This document shows positions 16,952 through 25,266 of a DNA stretch of 47,990 nt, piece by piece. Position 1 is the stretch's first letter. Every line of letters starts with the position of its first letter. Source of the stretch: CAKUIA01 sp044433115 (GTDB lineage: Bacteria > Verrucomicrobiota > Verrucomicrobiia > Opitutales > Intestinicryptomonadaceae); the NCBI GenBank assembly GCA_044433115.1, contig JAWXTY010000012.1:1-47990 (forward strand), read 5' to 3'. Made by a program: the position numbers and the translations under genes. The notes beneath the pieces were generated by a model. It worked only from the letters and a program-made list of their open reading frames with translations, was not told the origin of the DNA and did no database searches.

Positions 16952-18946
16952 TTATTCCTTTGTAGCTTCTACTACAGTTTTTTCTGTTTCTGCTACAGTT
17001 TCCGACTTAGGCTCTTCAGTTTTTTCTGCTGTATTTTCCACAGTTTCTTCAACCTTCTTGCCCTTTACAATTTCTTCAACTAAGCTACCATCTATAGTTT
17101 CCTTTGCCAACAAAGCCTCAGCAATAGCGTCTAGCTTATCTTTATTTTCAGCTATCAACTTTCTTGCACGCTCTAATTGCCCTACTACAATCTTCTTGAT
17201 TTCTTCGTCTATTAATTGTGCAGTCTTGTCGCTATAATTTTCCGACCTTGAAATTTCCTTACCCAAGAATATATGCCCTTGATTATCGCTAAATGACAAT
17301 GGGCCCAAATCGCTCATACCCCAATCGCAAACCATACTCTTTGCAATCTTTGTAGCTTGTTTAATATCGCCTGCAGCCCCATTAGAAATGTCGTCTAATA
17401 CAATTTCTTCAGCAACTCTGCCACCAAGAGCCGTACAAATATGTCGCTCTAAACCACCCTTAGTTTCACAGTGGCTATCCTTAGTTGGCGTAAACATAGT
17501 AGAACCCAAACTTTGCCCTCTTGGGATTATAGTTACCTTATGCACTGGCAAAGAGCCATCGTCTAGTAATACTTGAATTAGGGCGTGTCCTGCTTCGTGG
17601 TAGGCTGTCAATTTCTTTTCTGAGTCGTCCATTAATCTACGGCGTTCTCTACCAAAGAATATCTTGTCTCTAGCGACGTTTATGTCCTCCATAGATATAG
17701 TTTTGCTATCTCGCCTTGCAGCAGTAATAGCAGACTCATTCAACAAATTAGCCAAGTCAGCCCCAGAGCAACCAGGAGTCATTTGAGCAACTTTCTTTAA
17801 ATTCACGTCAGCTTCATAACTCAATTTCTTAGAGTGAACTTGCAAAATTTCTTCTCTACCAATTACGTCAGGTAAATCTATCACAACTTGCCTATCAAAA
17901 CGTCCAGGTCTCAAAAGAGCTGCATCTAGTACATCAGGTCTATTTGTCGCTGCAATAACGATAATGCCTTCGTGTCCATCAAAGCCGTCCATCTCTACCA
18001 AGAGAGAGTTCAAAGTTTGCTCACGCTCGTCGTGGCTACCTCCCATACCTGTACCTCTTTGACGACCAACTGCGTCGATTTCGTCTATAAATATCAAACA
18101 AGGTGCGTGTTTTCTAGCTTCTTCAAACATATCTCTAACACGAGCAGCTCCAACACCTACAAACATTTCGACAAAGTCAGAACCACTTATAGTGTAAAAA
18201 GGCACATTCGCTTCGCCTGCTATAGCCCTTGCCAATAGAGTCTTACCTGTCCCTGGAGGACCCACCATCAATATACCCTTAGGTATTCTTGCTCCTATGT
18301 CATTAAATTTTGCAGGATTTTTCAAAAAGTCCACAATTTCAGAAACTTCTTCTTTCGACTCATCGCAACCAGCCACATCTAAAAAAGTAGTCTTGTCCTT
18401 GCCTGTATTTAGCAACTTAGCCTTGCTCTTAGCAAAATTCATCGCACCCTTTGCCCCAGACCTCATTTGCCTAGATATGAACCAATATGCAAAGAATAAT
18501 ATGATAAACACAGGCAATAGCGTACTTAGCAAAGACTTCCAAAAAGAGCCAGATGGAATTTCCTTAATAGTCCAAGGGCTATTTTTATCTATCAATTTAG
18601 TATATACATCATCAGTAATTTTGCCAGAAAAGTTGAAAGACAAAGTTTTATCCTCAGCATTTTCTGCCCCCTCTTTTCCATACATAGGGTTTTTAATCTT
18701 ACCTGAAACAACATACCAGCTCCTACCTTGAGCTTCGTCATTAGTTAGGGTAATTTCGACTAAAGCGTCGCTATCTGCAACATTTTGGAGTTGCTTAATA
18801 TCAAAGTCCTTTATAGTAGATGAGCCATCAGACTTGCCAACAGACCACAACATAACTATAACTAAGCCCAACAAAATCCACACAGATAGAGTTTTTGCTG
18901 GCATTTTTTCTTTATTTAAATTCTTTTTATTTTTACTTGTACTCAT
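16952..18946 (-). CDS. ftsH: Membrane-bound ATP-dependent zinc protease FtsH
   Basis: A 664-residue AAA+ metalloprotease. Two membrane segments (about 21-37 and 141-157) flank a periplasmic domain. Walker A is GPPGTGKT (229-236), Walker B CLIFIDEID (283-291), and the pore loop MFVGVGA is near 261-267. The zinc motif is HEAGH (450-454). The protein ends in a Glu/Thr/Val-rich acidic tail (about 625-664) built of variants of the motif ETV, as low-complexity tails of FtsH often are. It degrades membrane and short-lived cytoplasmic proteins. The gene lies 26 bases after tilS; tilS-ftsH is a widely conserved pair. Confidence 0.97.
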   Translation of the reverse strand: MSTSKNKKNLNKEKMPAKTLSVWILLGLVIVMLWSVGKSDGSSTIKDFDIKQLQNVADSDALVEITLTNDEAQGRSWYVVSGKIKNPMYGKEGAENAEDKTLSFNFSGKITDDVYTKLIDKNSPWTIKEIPSGSFWKSLLSTLLPVFIILFFAYWFISRQMRSGAKGAMNFAKSKAKLLNTGKDKTTFLDVAGCDESKEEVSEIVDFLKNPAKFNDIGARIPKGILMVGPPGTGKTLLARAIAGEANVPFYTISGSDFVEMFVGVGAARVRDMFEEARKHAPCLIFIDEIDAVGRQRGTGMGGSHDEREQTLNSLLVEMDGFDGHEGIIVIAATNRPDVLDAALLRPGRFDRQVVIDLPDVIGREEILQVHSKKLSYEADVNLKKVAQMTPGCSGADLANLLNESAITAARRDSKTISMEDINVARDKIFFGRERRRLMDDSEKKLTAYHEAGHALIQVLLDDGSLPVHKVTIIPRGQSLGSTMFTPTKDSHCETKGGLERHICTALGGRVAEEIVLDDISNGAAGDIKQATKIAKSMVCDWGMSDLGPLSFSDNQGHIFLGKEISRSENYSDKTAQLIDEEIKKIVVGQLERARKLIAENKDKLDAIAEALLAKETIDGSLVEEIVKGKKVEETVENTAEKTEEPKSETVAETEKTVVEATKE

Positions 18947-18972
18947 TGTTTAATAATAGCTATTATTTTCGA

Positions 18973-20340
18973 TTATTTTCTCGTGTAGGTCAATAATAAT
19001 ACGTCAGAATTTGCTCTAACTAAAAGATTTTTGCTTGGAGGAGCGAAAGCTACCCACAATAATGAGCCACTTGAGTCTGCAATCAATGCAATTTTATCAC
19101 GCATTTGCCTTGGAACTTTTTTATCTACAAAAATATCCTGCACCTTTTTTGCCTTTTTTAGCCCCATATATTCTATAGAGTCGCCCTGCCTTCTATTTCT
19201 TGCATATAGAGGAAATTTAGCACTCTCAAAATCTACATAAACCTTGCTTTCAACATCGCTATTTTCCTTTACAAAGCTAATTGCATCATCGCCTAAAAAG
19301 AGCTTTTCGAGCTTCAATACAGAGCCATCAGGCAAAAGGTTTTCGCCCATTTTTAGCTCTACGCAAAACTCAGCAAAAGGCTCTTCTTTTTCTACATAAC
19401 TTAGGATATTATCCTTAAATTCCAAAAAGCCATTTTTAGTACTTAACTTAACTGCAAGATTTAATTTAACCTTATCTAAAAAATCATTTAGAGCCTTAAA
19501 AGTAAAATCTATATTCTTTTCATACAAAAACTTAGTTACTAAAGCCCTCAGCAAAGCTTTATGTGTTGCCCTTAGCATTATAGAATTTTCACAAAGCCTA
19601 GATTTTGAGTAAAGCTCACTTGTATAATCTTGGAAAAACTCCTCTTGCTCTGCTATTAATGTCTTAGAAAGCAGTGCCATTGCGTCAAAATCCCTATCGC
19701 AAATTTCACGAATTTTAGGCAAGATTACATTTCGTACCTTGTTGCGTAAATAATCATTTGTAGCGTTAGACTCGTCTTCGCACCAAGCTTGATTTTGCAA
19801 TTTAAGCTCCTCAATAATCTCCTGCTTTTTCAAGCTCAAAAAGGGGCGTATAAAAGTTATATCTGGCAACTTAGATATATTCCTTGGAGCGACTAATCCC
19901 TCGGGGCTTGCCCCACGCATAAGACGCATTAAAATAGTTTCGCTGACATCTCCCAAGTGATGCCCTTGAGCGATTACATTCAAATTAGCCTTGATTGCAC
20001 TATCTTTAAAAAATACCATTCTAGCTTGCCTATAAGCCTCTTCGCTATGCTTTTCTATCTTCTTTAAAGGTTTACCTACTATGCACTTAGCCCCAAGTTT
20101 ATCGCATAAATCACGCACAAAAACTTCTTCTATATCAGCATTAGCACGTAGTTTGTGATTAAAGTGAAAGACAACTAAATTCTCAGCTTTAAACATATCT
20201 ACAAAGGCAAGCAGGACAAATACAGAGTCTGCACCTCCAGATACAGCAACAGCAAGCTTCCTATCTAAAGAAAGCTCTTTATTGCAAAGCTCTAAGACTT
20301 GCTTATCAAAAAAGTTTATAATGTTTTGAGAAATCAACAT
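18973..20340 (-). CDS. tilS: tRNA(Ile)-lysidine synthetase
   Basis: A 455-residue N-type ATP pyrophosphatase. The PP-loop is SGGADS (34-39), and HHLGDVSETILMRLMRGASPEGL is the family's second signature. It attaches lysine to C34 of the CAU-anticodon tRNA-Ile, changing its codon from AUG to AUA. The C-terminal part (PLYARNRRQGDSIEYMGLKKAKKVQDIFVDKKVP) is the TilS substrate-binding domain. It overlaps the end of comEC by 7 bases, which implies translational coupling, and precedes ftsH by 26 bases. Confidence 0.95.
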   Translation of the reverse strand: MLISQNIINFFDKQVLELCNKELSLDRKLAVAVSGGADSVFVLLAFVDMFKAENLVVFHFNHKLRANADIEEVFVRDLCDKLGAKCIVGKPLKKIEKHSEEAYRQARMVFFKDSAIKANLNVIAQGHHLGDVSETILMRLMRGASPEGLVAPRNISKLPDITFIRPFLSLKKQEIIEELKLQNQAWCEDESNATNDYLRNKVRNVILPKIREICDRDFDAMALLSKTLIAEQEEFFQDYTSELYSKSRLCENSIMLRATHKALLRALVTKFLYEKNIDFTFKALNDFLDKVKLNLAVKLSTKNGFLEFKDNILSYVEKEEPFAEFCVELKMGENLLPDGSVLKLEKLFLGDDAISFVKENSDVESKVYVDFESAKFPLYARNRRQGDSIEYMGLKKAKKVQDIFVDKKVPRQMRDKIALIADSSGSLLWVAFAPPSKNLLVRANSDVLLLTYTRK

Positions 20341-21938
20341 ACTAATAAGACTAAAACCAATATAGAAACAGGCAGATAAAGCAAGCGTAAATCTCTCTTA
20401 TCTCTAAGGTAAATTAATGTAGCTAAAAGTATAAACAAGGCAGAAATTAGAGTATAGATACTTCCAATTTTTATATCTATTACAAAGGCTGAGTCGCTAA
20501 AAAATGTTGCAATCTTTGTCATAAATTCAAGTATCATTAAAATTAAATCGTTCAAAATCCTCGCAACTTCACTTGGCATAAACAAAGCCACAAATCCAAG
20601 AACTAATATTAGCGATACTAAAGGTATGAATATTATAAAGTTAATTACGCTAGAATAAGCTACATAGCCAAAGAAGTATGAACACAAAAATGCACCTCCA
20701 ATCAACGCCGAATAACTTATGCAAGCTGACATAACTAAATAATTATAAAAATTCCTCGTTGCCTTCTCTTTAAAGCCCAACAACTTCTTAGATAAAATAT
20801 CGTAAGGCTCATAGAATTTAGATAGATAATCATAAAGGCTAAGCCCATATAAAATTATAGAAGCTACAACGCAATAAGACAACAAAAAGCCTATGTTAAA
20901 AAGTGTCTTAGGCTCGTATATCAAAGCTATACTTGCAGATAATAAAAGTGCATTAAAGCTGTTTGCCTTTCGCTTAAATACATAAGCTAGAGCAACAAAT
21001 AACAACATCATATACGCCCTCATCGCAGAGGGTTTTGCCCCACAAACTTGTACATAAATATAGAGCAGAGCCAATGTAATAAAAATACTCAAAACATAGC
21101 GTATACCCAAAGTTCTAAAAATCAAAAATAACAAAGACGCAACTAAGCCAACGTGCAGACCACTAATTGCAAATATATGAATACTCGCACTTCTCGCAAA
21201 TATTTGCTTATCAGCCTTTGCAACCTTGCTCATATCCCCAATAATCAAAGCCCTATACATAGGCAAATATCGCTCGTATTTTGGCGAAGAATTTTCTATG
21301 CTCTTTGATATATACTGCCTTATTCCTTGCAAGGTTTTTGTAAAACCAGACACTTCCAAGAGCTTAACATTTTCTAAATTCGACACTAATTTATAAGAAA
21401 TTTTACGCCTGACTAAAAAGGCATCAAAGCCACTATCTTCAGCATCTATTGAGGTTAAACTTACAAGCAATTTCAACTTAGAGCCTATATCAATTTTCGC
21501 CCCTTTGCCATATATTACTAAAAACGCCTCCTTGTTATTTAGCTCAAGCGGAAAGTCTGGGCTATCAAGTATAGTTGCATAAGTGCTTATATACCTGTCG
21601 TTTGTAGTATTTATCCCATCTATACGCAAAGTCAAATTCACATCTACAGTTGGCAAATTGGGCGTAGTATCATCAACTCTATAATCATAGTAAAGCAAGC
21701 TCAGACAAAAGAAAGTAGCAAAAGCAAAAATCTTATTCTTATACTGGAAGCTAAGTATCAAAAATGCAAAAGTCAATGAATATAGACACAATCTCAAGGA
21801 CGCACTAATTCCAAAGCTATCTGCAAGCAAAAAGGCGAAAATCATCACTATCAAATAGCCAAAAACTGGAGCTACATTTCTGTAGACTTCCAGCTTTTTA
21901 TAAATCTTTGACTGTCTTATATAGTCCAATTTAAACAC
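20334..21938 (-). CDS. comEC: ComEC/Rec2-family DNA-uptake channel
   Basis: A 534-residue polytopic membrane protein with about ten hydrophobic segments. It has an N-terminal OB-like region (about 75-195) and the competence-domain motif IFAISGLHVGLVASLLFLIF. It lacks the C-terminal metallo-beta-lactamase domain seen in long ComEC proteins, so it is a short form. By family it carries single-stranded DNA across the inner membrane during transformation; no other competence genes are in the window. The start is GTG, overlapping the TAG of the upstream lipoprotein gene by one base, and the 3' end overlaps tilS by 7, so all three are coupled. Confidence 0.87.
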   Translation of the reverse strand: MFKLDYIRQSKIYKKLEVYRNVAPVFGYLIVMIFAFLLADSFGISASLRLCLYSLTFAFLILSFQYKNKIFAFATFFCLSLLYYDYRVDDTTPNLPTVDVNLTLRIDGINTTNDRYISTYATILDSPDFPLELNNKEAFLVIYGKGAKIDIGSKLKLLVSLTSIDAEDSGFDAFLVRRKISYKLVSNLENVKLLEVSGFTKTLQGIRQYISKSIENSSPKYERYLPMYRALIIGDMSKVAKADKQIFARSASIHIFAISGLHVGLVASLLFLIFRTLGIRYVLSIFITLALLYIYVQVCGAKPSAMRAYMMLLFVALAYVFKRKANSFNALLLSASIALIYEPKTLFNIGFLLSYCVVASIILYGLSLYDYLSKFYEPYDILSKKLLGFKEKATRNFYNYLVMSACISYSALIGGAFLCSYFFGYVAYSSVINFIIFIPLVSLILVLGFVALFMPSEVARILNDLILMILEFMTKIATFFSDSAFVIDIKIGSIYTLISALFILLATLIYLRDKRDLRLLYLPVSILVLVLLVC

Positions 21939-22999
21939 TACTCAATCGAGATACTAGAAAGAGCTTTCACCTTGACTTTAGAGTCGCCAGTGCTATCAAA
22001 TTCTATAGAGCCAACTGCCCCTTCAAAGCTTTTCCCCAAGAAAAATTCACGCATATTTTTAGGGTCTGCATTATAAGCTTTTGCACTTAAAATTATACTA
22101 TCATAAGCAAAGGCAGCCTCAAAAGAACTTGGTTTTTTCTCGAAAAGAGCCTTATATTTTTCTATAAATTTTGCATTCTCAGGCGAAGAAAAATCTGTAT
22201 CTACAAAATAATAAGAAGCTAAACTCATTGGCACATTTACTTTTGAAGCAAAAACAAGCTTTCCTTTAAACCCAGAGTCCTTCAAAGCCTTAGATATATA
22301 GCCATACTCCTCGCCAGAACTCATTACAAAGATATAATCTGCGTTAATATTTTGTATTTGTTGGACAAAAATATCAAAATTTGTCTCGCCTTTTTTGAAA
22401 TACACATCTTGGAATTTTATTTGAGACGTCTCCACTTCATATCTCAAATAAGACACGTTACTCCTTGTTACTAAGTCATCTACACCAAGAGCAATCACAT
22501 TCATCTCAGACTTTCCCTCCAAGAGATTTCTATCAACAACACTGCCCATCGCCTCACAAATTTGAGTGCCACTTAGAAATATCCTCACAGCATTTTTTGC
22601 CTGTACAGTAACTGGTATATAATCATTGAGATAGTTTATAAATTTGTCGCTATAAATCAATTCCTCAGTCTTGTGTATAACAGGCACACGCACGCCTATA
22701 TGCAAAATATCGCTATTCGACTCAAGCATAGAAGTCAAGACCTGCGAAGTCTCATAAATCCCCTCGCCATCGCTATAAACTTTAAGGATAAGCTCCTGCC
22801 CTGCCATTCTATCTTTCGACGCATTAACTTCATCTACAGCCATTTTCATTGCATTATACATTTGCCCAGCAACTTCGGGCTTGTCCTTAAAAGGCAATAT
22901 CACAGACATCACAACCCCTGTTTCTTCTTGCTCTACACTAGTGCAAGAAAAGGCAAAAAAGCTTAAAATCACGCTAAATAAAATAAATAAATTCTTCAT
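21938..22999 (-). CDS. LivK-like substrate-binding lipoprotein
   Basis: A 353-residue protein with a lipoprotein signal ending at Cys19 (FAFSCTS). The mature part has the periplasmic-binding-protein type I fold (branched-chain amino-acid receptor family), with VVMSVILPFKDKPEVAGQ at the start and ADYIFVMSSGEEYGYISKAL in the middle. It should be membrane-anchored in the periplasm. No permease or ATPase gene is nearby; instead it is coupled to comEC by a one-base overlap. It may be an orphan receptor, or part of cell-envelope assembly as in LpoA-like proteins of this fold. The ligand is unknown. Confidence 0.75.
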   Translation of the reverse strand: MKNLFILFSVILSFFAFSCTSVEQEETGVVMSVILPFKDKPEVAGQMYNAMKMAVDEVNASKDRMAGQELILKVYSDGEGIYETSQVLTSMLESNSDILHIGVRVPVIHKTEELIYSDKFINYLNDYIPVTVQAKNAVRIFLSGTQICEAMGSVVDRNLLEGKSEMNVIALGVDDLVTRSNVSYLRYEVETSQIKFQDVYFKKGETNFDIFVQQIQNINADYIFVMSSGEEYGYISKALKDSGFKGKLVFASKVNVPMSLASYYFVDTDFSSPENAKFIEKYKALFEKKPSSFEAAFAYDSIILSAKAYNADPKNMREFFLGKSFEGAVGSIEFDSTGDSKVKVKALSSISIE

Positions 23000-23058
23000 A
23001 AATATAAAAACAAATTAGAGCAAAACAGCCCCCTTAGTGCAAGTGTATTTTACAGGTA

Positions 23059-23100
23059 GGCTCTAAAAATTAGCAATTAGCTATTTTCAAGATTATTTTT
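23059..23100. repeat. Half copy C of the foldback element
   Basis: GGCTCTAAAAATTAGCAATTAGCTATTTTCAAGATTATTTTT-like sequence matches the left arm of foldback copy A over about 42 bp with few differences. No right arm is found downstream. It lies between the divergent lipoprotein gene and the small membrane protein gene at 23142, so it may be a decayed copy. Confidence 0.75.
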
Positions 23101-23141
23101 TATTTGAAATATGTTTTATATGTGTTAGTTTATTGTTATTT

Positions 23142-23474
23142 ATGATTATTCGACACTCAGATTTAAAAAAGACAAAGAAAAACGACATTTCCCTAAGCCT
23201 AAAACGAGGAAAGAGAAATGCTCATAAATTGAGTGCAAACGCAAAAACTGCAAACTTGGTTAAAAGTATATTTAGGGTATTTGCTGCCTTTGCAATAATC
23301 TTTAGTGTTGGGATTTTAGCCTATGGGCTTATTAAACCTCAGCTAGACAAGCTCCAAGAAAAACAAAAGCCTGCCCCAAAATTAAAGGCAGGCGAGTATA
23401 AAATGATTTATAATCACGAACTTGGTAAATACGAAATAGATTTAGAAAGCCTAAATAATTCCTCTAAAGACTAA
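23142..23474 (+). CDS. Small single-pass membrane protein, unknown
   Basis: 110 residues from the ATG at 23142; a TTG nine bases upstream is a weaker alternative. The N-terminal 40 residues are very basic (DLKKTKK, LKRGKRNAHKL). One membrane segment follows (about 43-66, VFAAFAIIFSVGILAYGLI), then a Lys/Gln/Pro-rich stretch and a tail with YKMIYNHELGKYEIDLESL. A positive-inside reading puts the N-terminus in the cytoplasm and the tail outside. It stands alone on the plus strand, 16 bases before the convergent hisS stop. I do not recognise the family. Confidence 0.65.
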   Translation: MIIRHSDLKKTKKNDISLSLKRGKRNAHKLSANAKTANLVKSIFRVFAAFAIIFSVGILAYGLIKPQLDKLQEKQKPAPKLKAGEYKMIYNHELGKYEIDLESLNNSSKD

Positions 23475-23490
23475 GTCTTAGAAGATTTAA

Positions 23491-24789
23491 TTAGAAGCTA
23501 TAACTTTCAAGTTCGCCCAAGTCTAGCATAAATTCTTCAGCTGTAGCCAAGTTCTTAAGCTTAACTTTGCCTTGACTAAATTCGTCTGAAGCAAAAATTA
23601 TCGCAAACTTTGCATTCAATGAACTTGCTTGCTTAAATTGCTTTCCAAAAGCAGAAGCTTTCAAAGGATAATCAATCTTCTTGCCCAAGCGTCTTAGAGC
23701 AAATATCTTTTCAAGGGCAACCCCCCTCAAAGACTCATCGCCTATCACAACATAAGCGTCGAGATTGTTTACGATACTTCCTTGCTTATTGCAAAGTTCA
23801 AGCAAGTCAGAAACTGTTACATCTCCCATACCAAAACCCACAGCTGGCATATCAGGATAGCCCAACTTTTTAACCAAGTTGTCATATCTTCCTCCACCTG
23901 CTAAGGCTCTGCCCTTGCCCACTATTTGAAACGCCTCAAATACAAAACCTGTATAATAAGCCAAGCCACGAACTATCCCTAAGTCTATACTAATATAACT
24001 AGCTAAGCCCATTGACTGCAACATAGAAAGCAATTCTTTCCAGTCGCCAATACGTTTCGAAAAGTCTTGAGAAGCATTTTTTGAAATTTCGTCTAAAGCC
24101 TCTAAGGAATTTATATTTACAAAATTTTTAATCGCTTCTTTAATTTTCAAAGCGTCAAGATTTGTGCCTTCTAGTGCCTTAACAAGCATTTCTTCAAAGG
24201 CAGTATCTGGTACTTTTTCTATTTTATCTACAACGCTTAGAACCTTAGAGTCGAGGCACTCTTCTATGCCATTCATTCTTAGGAAATATATCCACAAGTC
24301 TCTATCGCCCAAGCGTAGTTTAAATTCATTCTCAGTCAATCCAAAGGATTTAAGTGAGTCTATCAACAATGCTATAATTTCAGCATCTGCACTGATAGAT
24401 GTTTCGCCTAATAAGTCGGCGTTAAATTGATAGAAAGCTCTAAGTCTTCCCTTTTGTTGCCTTTCATAGCGATAATTTTCGCCAATGGCAAAGTATTTAA
24501 TAGGTCTCTTTAGACCATTTGCTCTAGCTCCTACCATTCTGGCAAGAGATGGAGTCATTTCTGGTCTTAAAGAAACTGCACGTCCACCTTTATCGACAAA
24601 TTCAAAAAGTTGTGATTTAATCTCTTCACCTGACTTCTCTGTAAAAAGCTCTAATTGCTCTAATACAGGTGGGTCAAATTCTTCAAAGCCAAAAGATATT
24701 GCACATTCCTTCCACTTGGCGAAAACATAATCTCTCCTTGCCAAGTCCTCTGGATAGAACTCTCTAAATCCCGATAAAGTTTTGAACAT
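23491..24789 (-). CDS. hisS: Histidyl-tRNA synthetase
   Basis: 432 residues, class II synthetase. Landmarks are motif 2-type LRPEMTPSLARMV and RYERQQKGRLRAFYQFNADLLGE, and the histidine loop GIVRGLAYYTGFVFEAF. The C-terminal anticodon-binding domain (DAYVVIGDE onward) is present. It charges tRNA-His in the cytoplasm. It follows hup by 5 bases, so both share the hup promoters. Confidence 0.96.
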   Translation of the reverse strand: MFKTLSGFREFYPEDLARRDYVFAKWKECAISFGFEEFDPPVLEQLELFTEKSGEEIKSQLFEFVDKGGRAVSLRPEMTPSLARMVGARANGLKRPIKYFAIGENYRYERQQKGRLRAFYQFNADLLGETSISADAEIIALLIDSLKSFGLTENEFKLRLGDRDLWIYFLRMNGIEECLDSKVLSVVDKIEKVPDTAFEEMLVKALEGTNLDALKIKEAIKNFVNINSLEALDEISKNASQDFSKRIGDWKELLSMLQSMGLASYISIDLGIVRGLAYYTGFVFEAFQIVGKGRALAGGGRYDNLVKKLGYPDMPAVGFGMGDVTVSDLLELCNKQGSIVNNLDAYVVIGDESLRGVALEKIFALRRLGKKIDYPLKASAFGKQFKQASSLNAKFAIIFASDEFSQGKVKLKNLATAEEFMLDLGELESYSF

Positions 24790-24794
24790 AAATA

Positions 24795-25148
24795 TTACTT
24801 GCGAGTTTTCGAAGCTTTAAATGCTTCTATTTTAGATAAATCTAAAGTAGTCAAAGCTTTTTTAAGCTCTTTACCTGCCTTAAATTTAACCACAGCCCTC
24901 TTAGGAATTTCTACGTCCTTTTCAGGTTGTGTTGGGTTTCTGCCAATTCTTGGCTTTCTTACTTGCACCTCAAGTACGCCAAAGTTTCTCAATTCTACAT
25001 TTCTACCATTTGATAGAGATTCGCAAATTACATCTAATGTACGTTGTACGATGTCCTTTACGTCGTTTTGTAGAACAAAACCTTGTTTACATTCTTCTTT
25101 ACTTTCATAGATACTATGAACTATTTCTCTTTTTGTTAGATTTTGCAT
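24795..25148 (-). CDS. HU/IHF-family DNA-binding protein
   Basis: 117 residues. The bacterial histone-like fold is shown by NGRNVELRNFGVLEVQVRKPRIGRNPTQP (the DNA-arm region with the RxGRNP motif) and AVVKFKAGKELKKAL. It is longer than a typical 90-residue HU at both ends, with a lysine-rich tail ASKTRK. It bends and compacts DNA and acts as a dimer. It heads a two-gene unit with hisS, behind two tandem sigma70-type promoters. HU against IHF cannot be decided here. Confidence 0.92.
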   Translation of the reverse strand: MQNLTKREIVHSIYESKEECKQGFVLQNDVKDIVQRTLDVICESLSNGRNVELRNFGVLEVQVRKPRIGRNPTQPEKDVEIPKRAVVKFKAGKELKKALTTLDLSKIEAFKASKTRK

Positions 25149-25177
25149 TGCTTTTTTTATTTCAAGATGATTGTTAT

Positions 25178-25206
25178 ATTATAAAAATAAACATTCTTAA
25201 GAACAA
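25178..25206 (-). promoter_or_regulatory. Proximal sigma70-type promoter for the HU gene and hisS
   Basis: On the minus strand TTGTTC (25206-25201) and TATAAT (25183-25178) are separated by 17 bases. The -10 is a perfect consensus, about 30 bases before the start codon. Confidence 0.7.
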
Positions 25207-25235
25207 AATATGGCTCTAATTTTAACTATAGTCAA
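25207..25235 (-). promoter_or_regulatory. Distal sigma70-type promoter for the HU gene and hisS
   Basis: On the minus strand TTGACT (25235-25230) and CATATT (25212-25207) are separated by 17 bases. It ends exactly where the proximal promoter begins. Confidence 0.55.
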
Positions 25236-25266
25236 GCAAAACGATTAATAAAATGTGTAATTCTTT

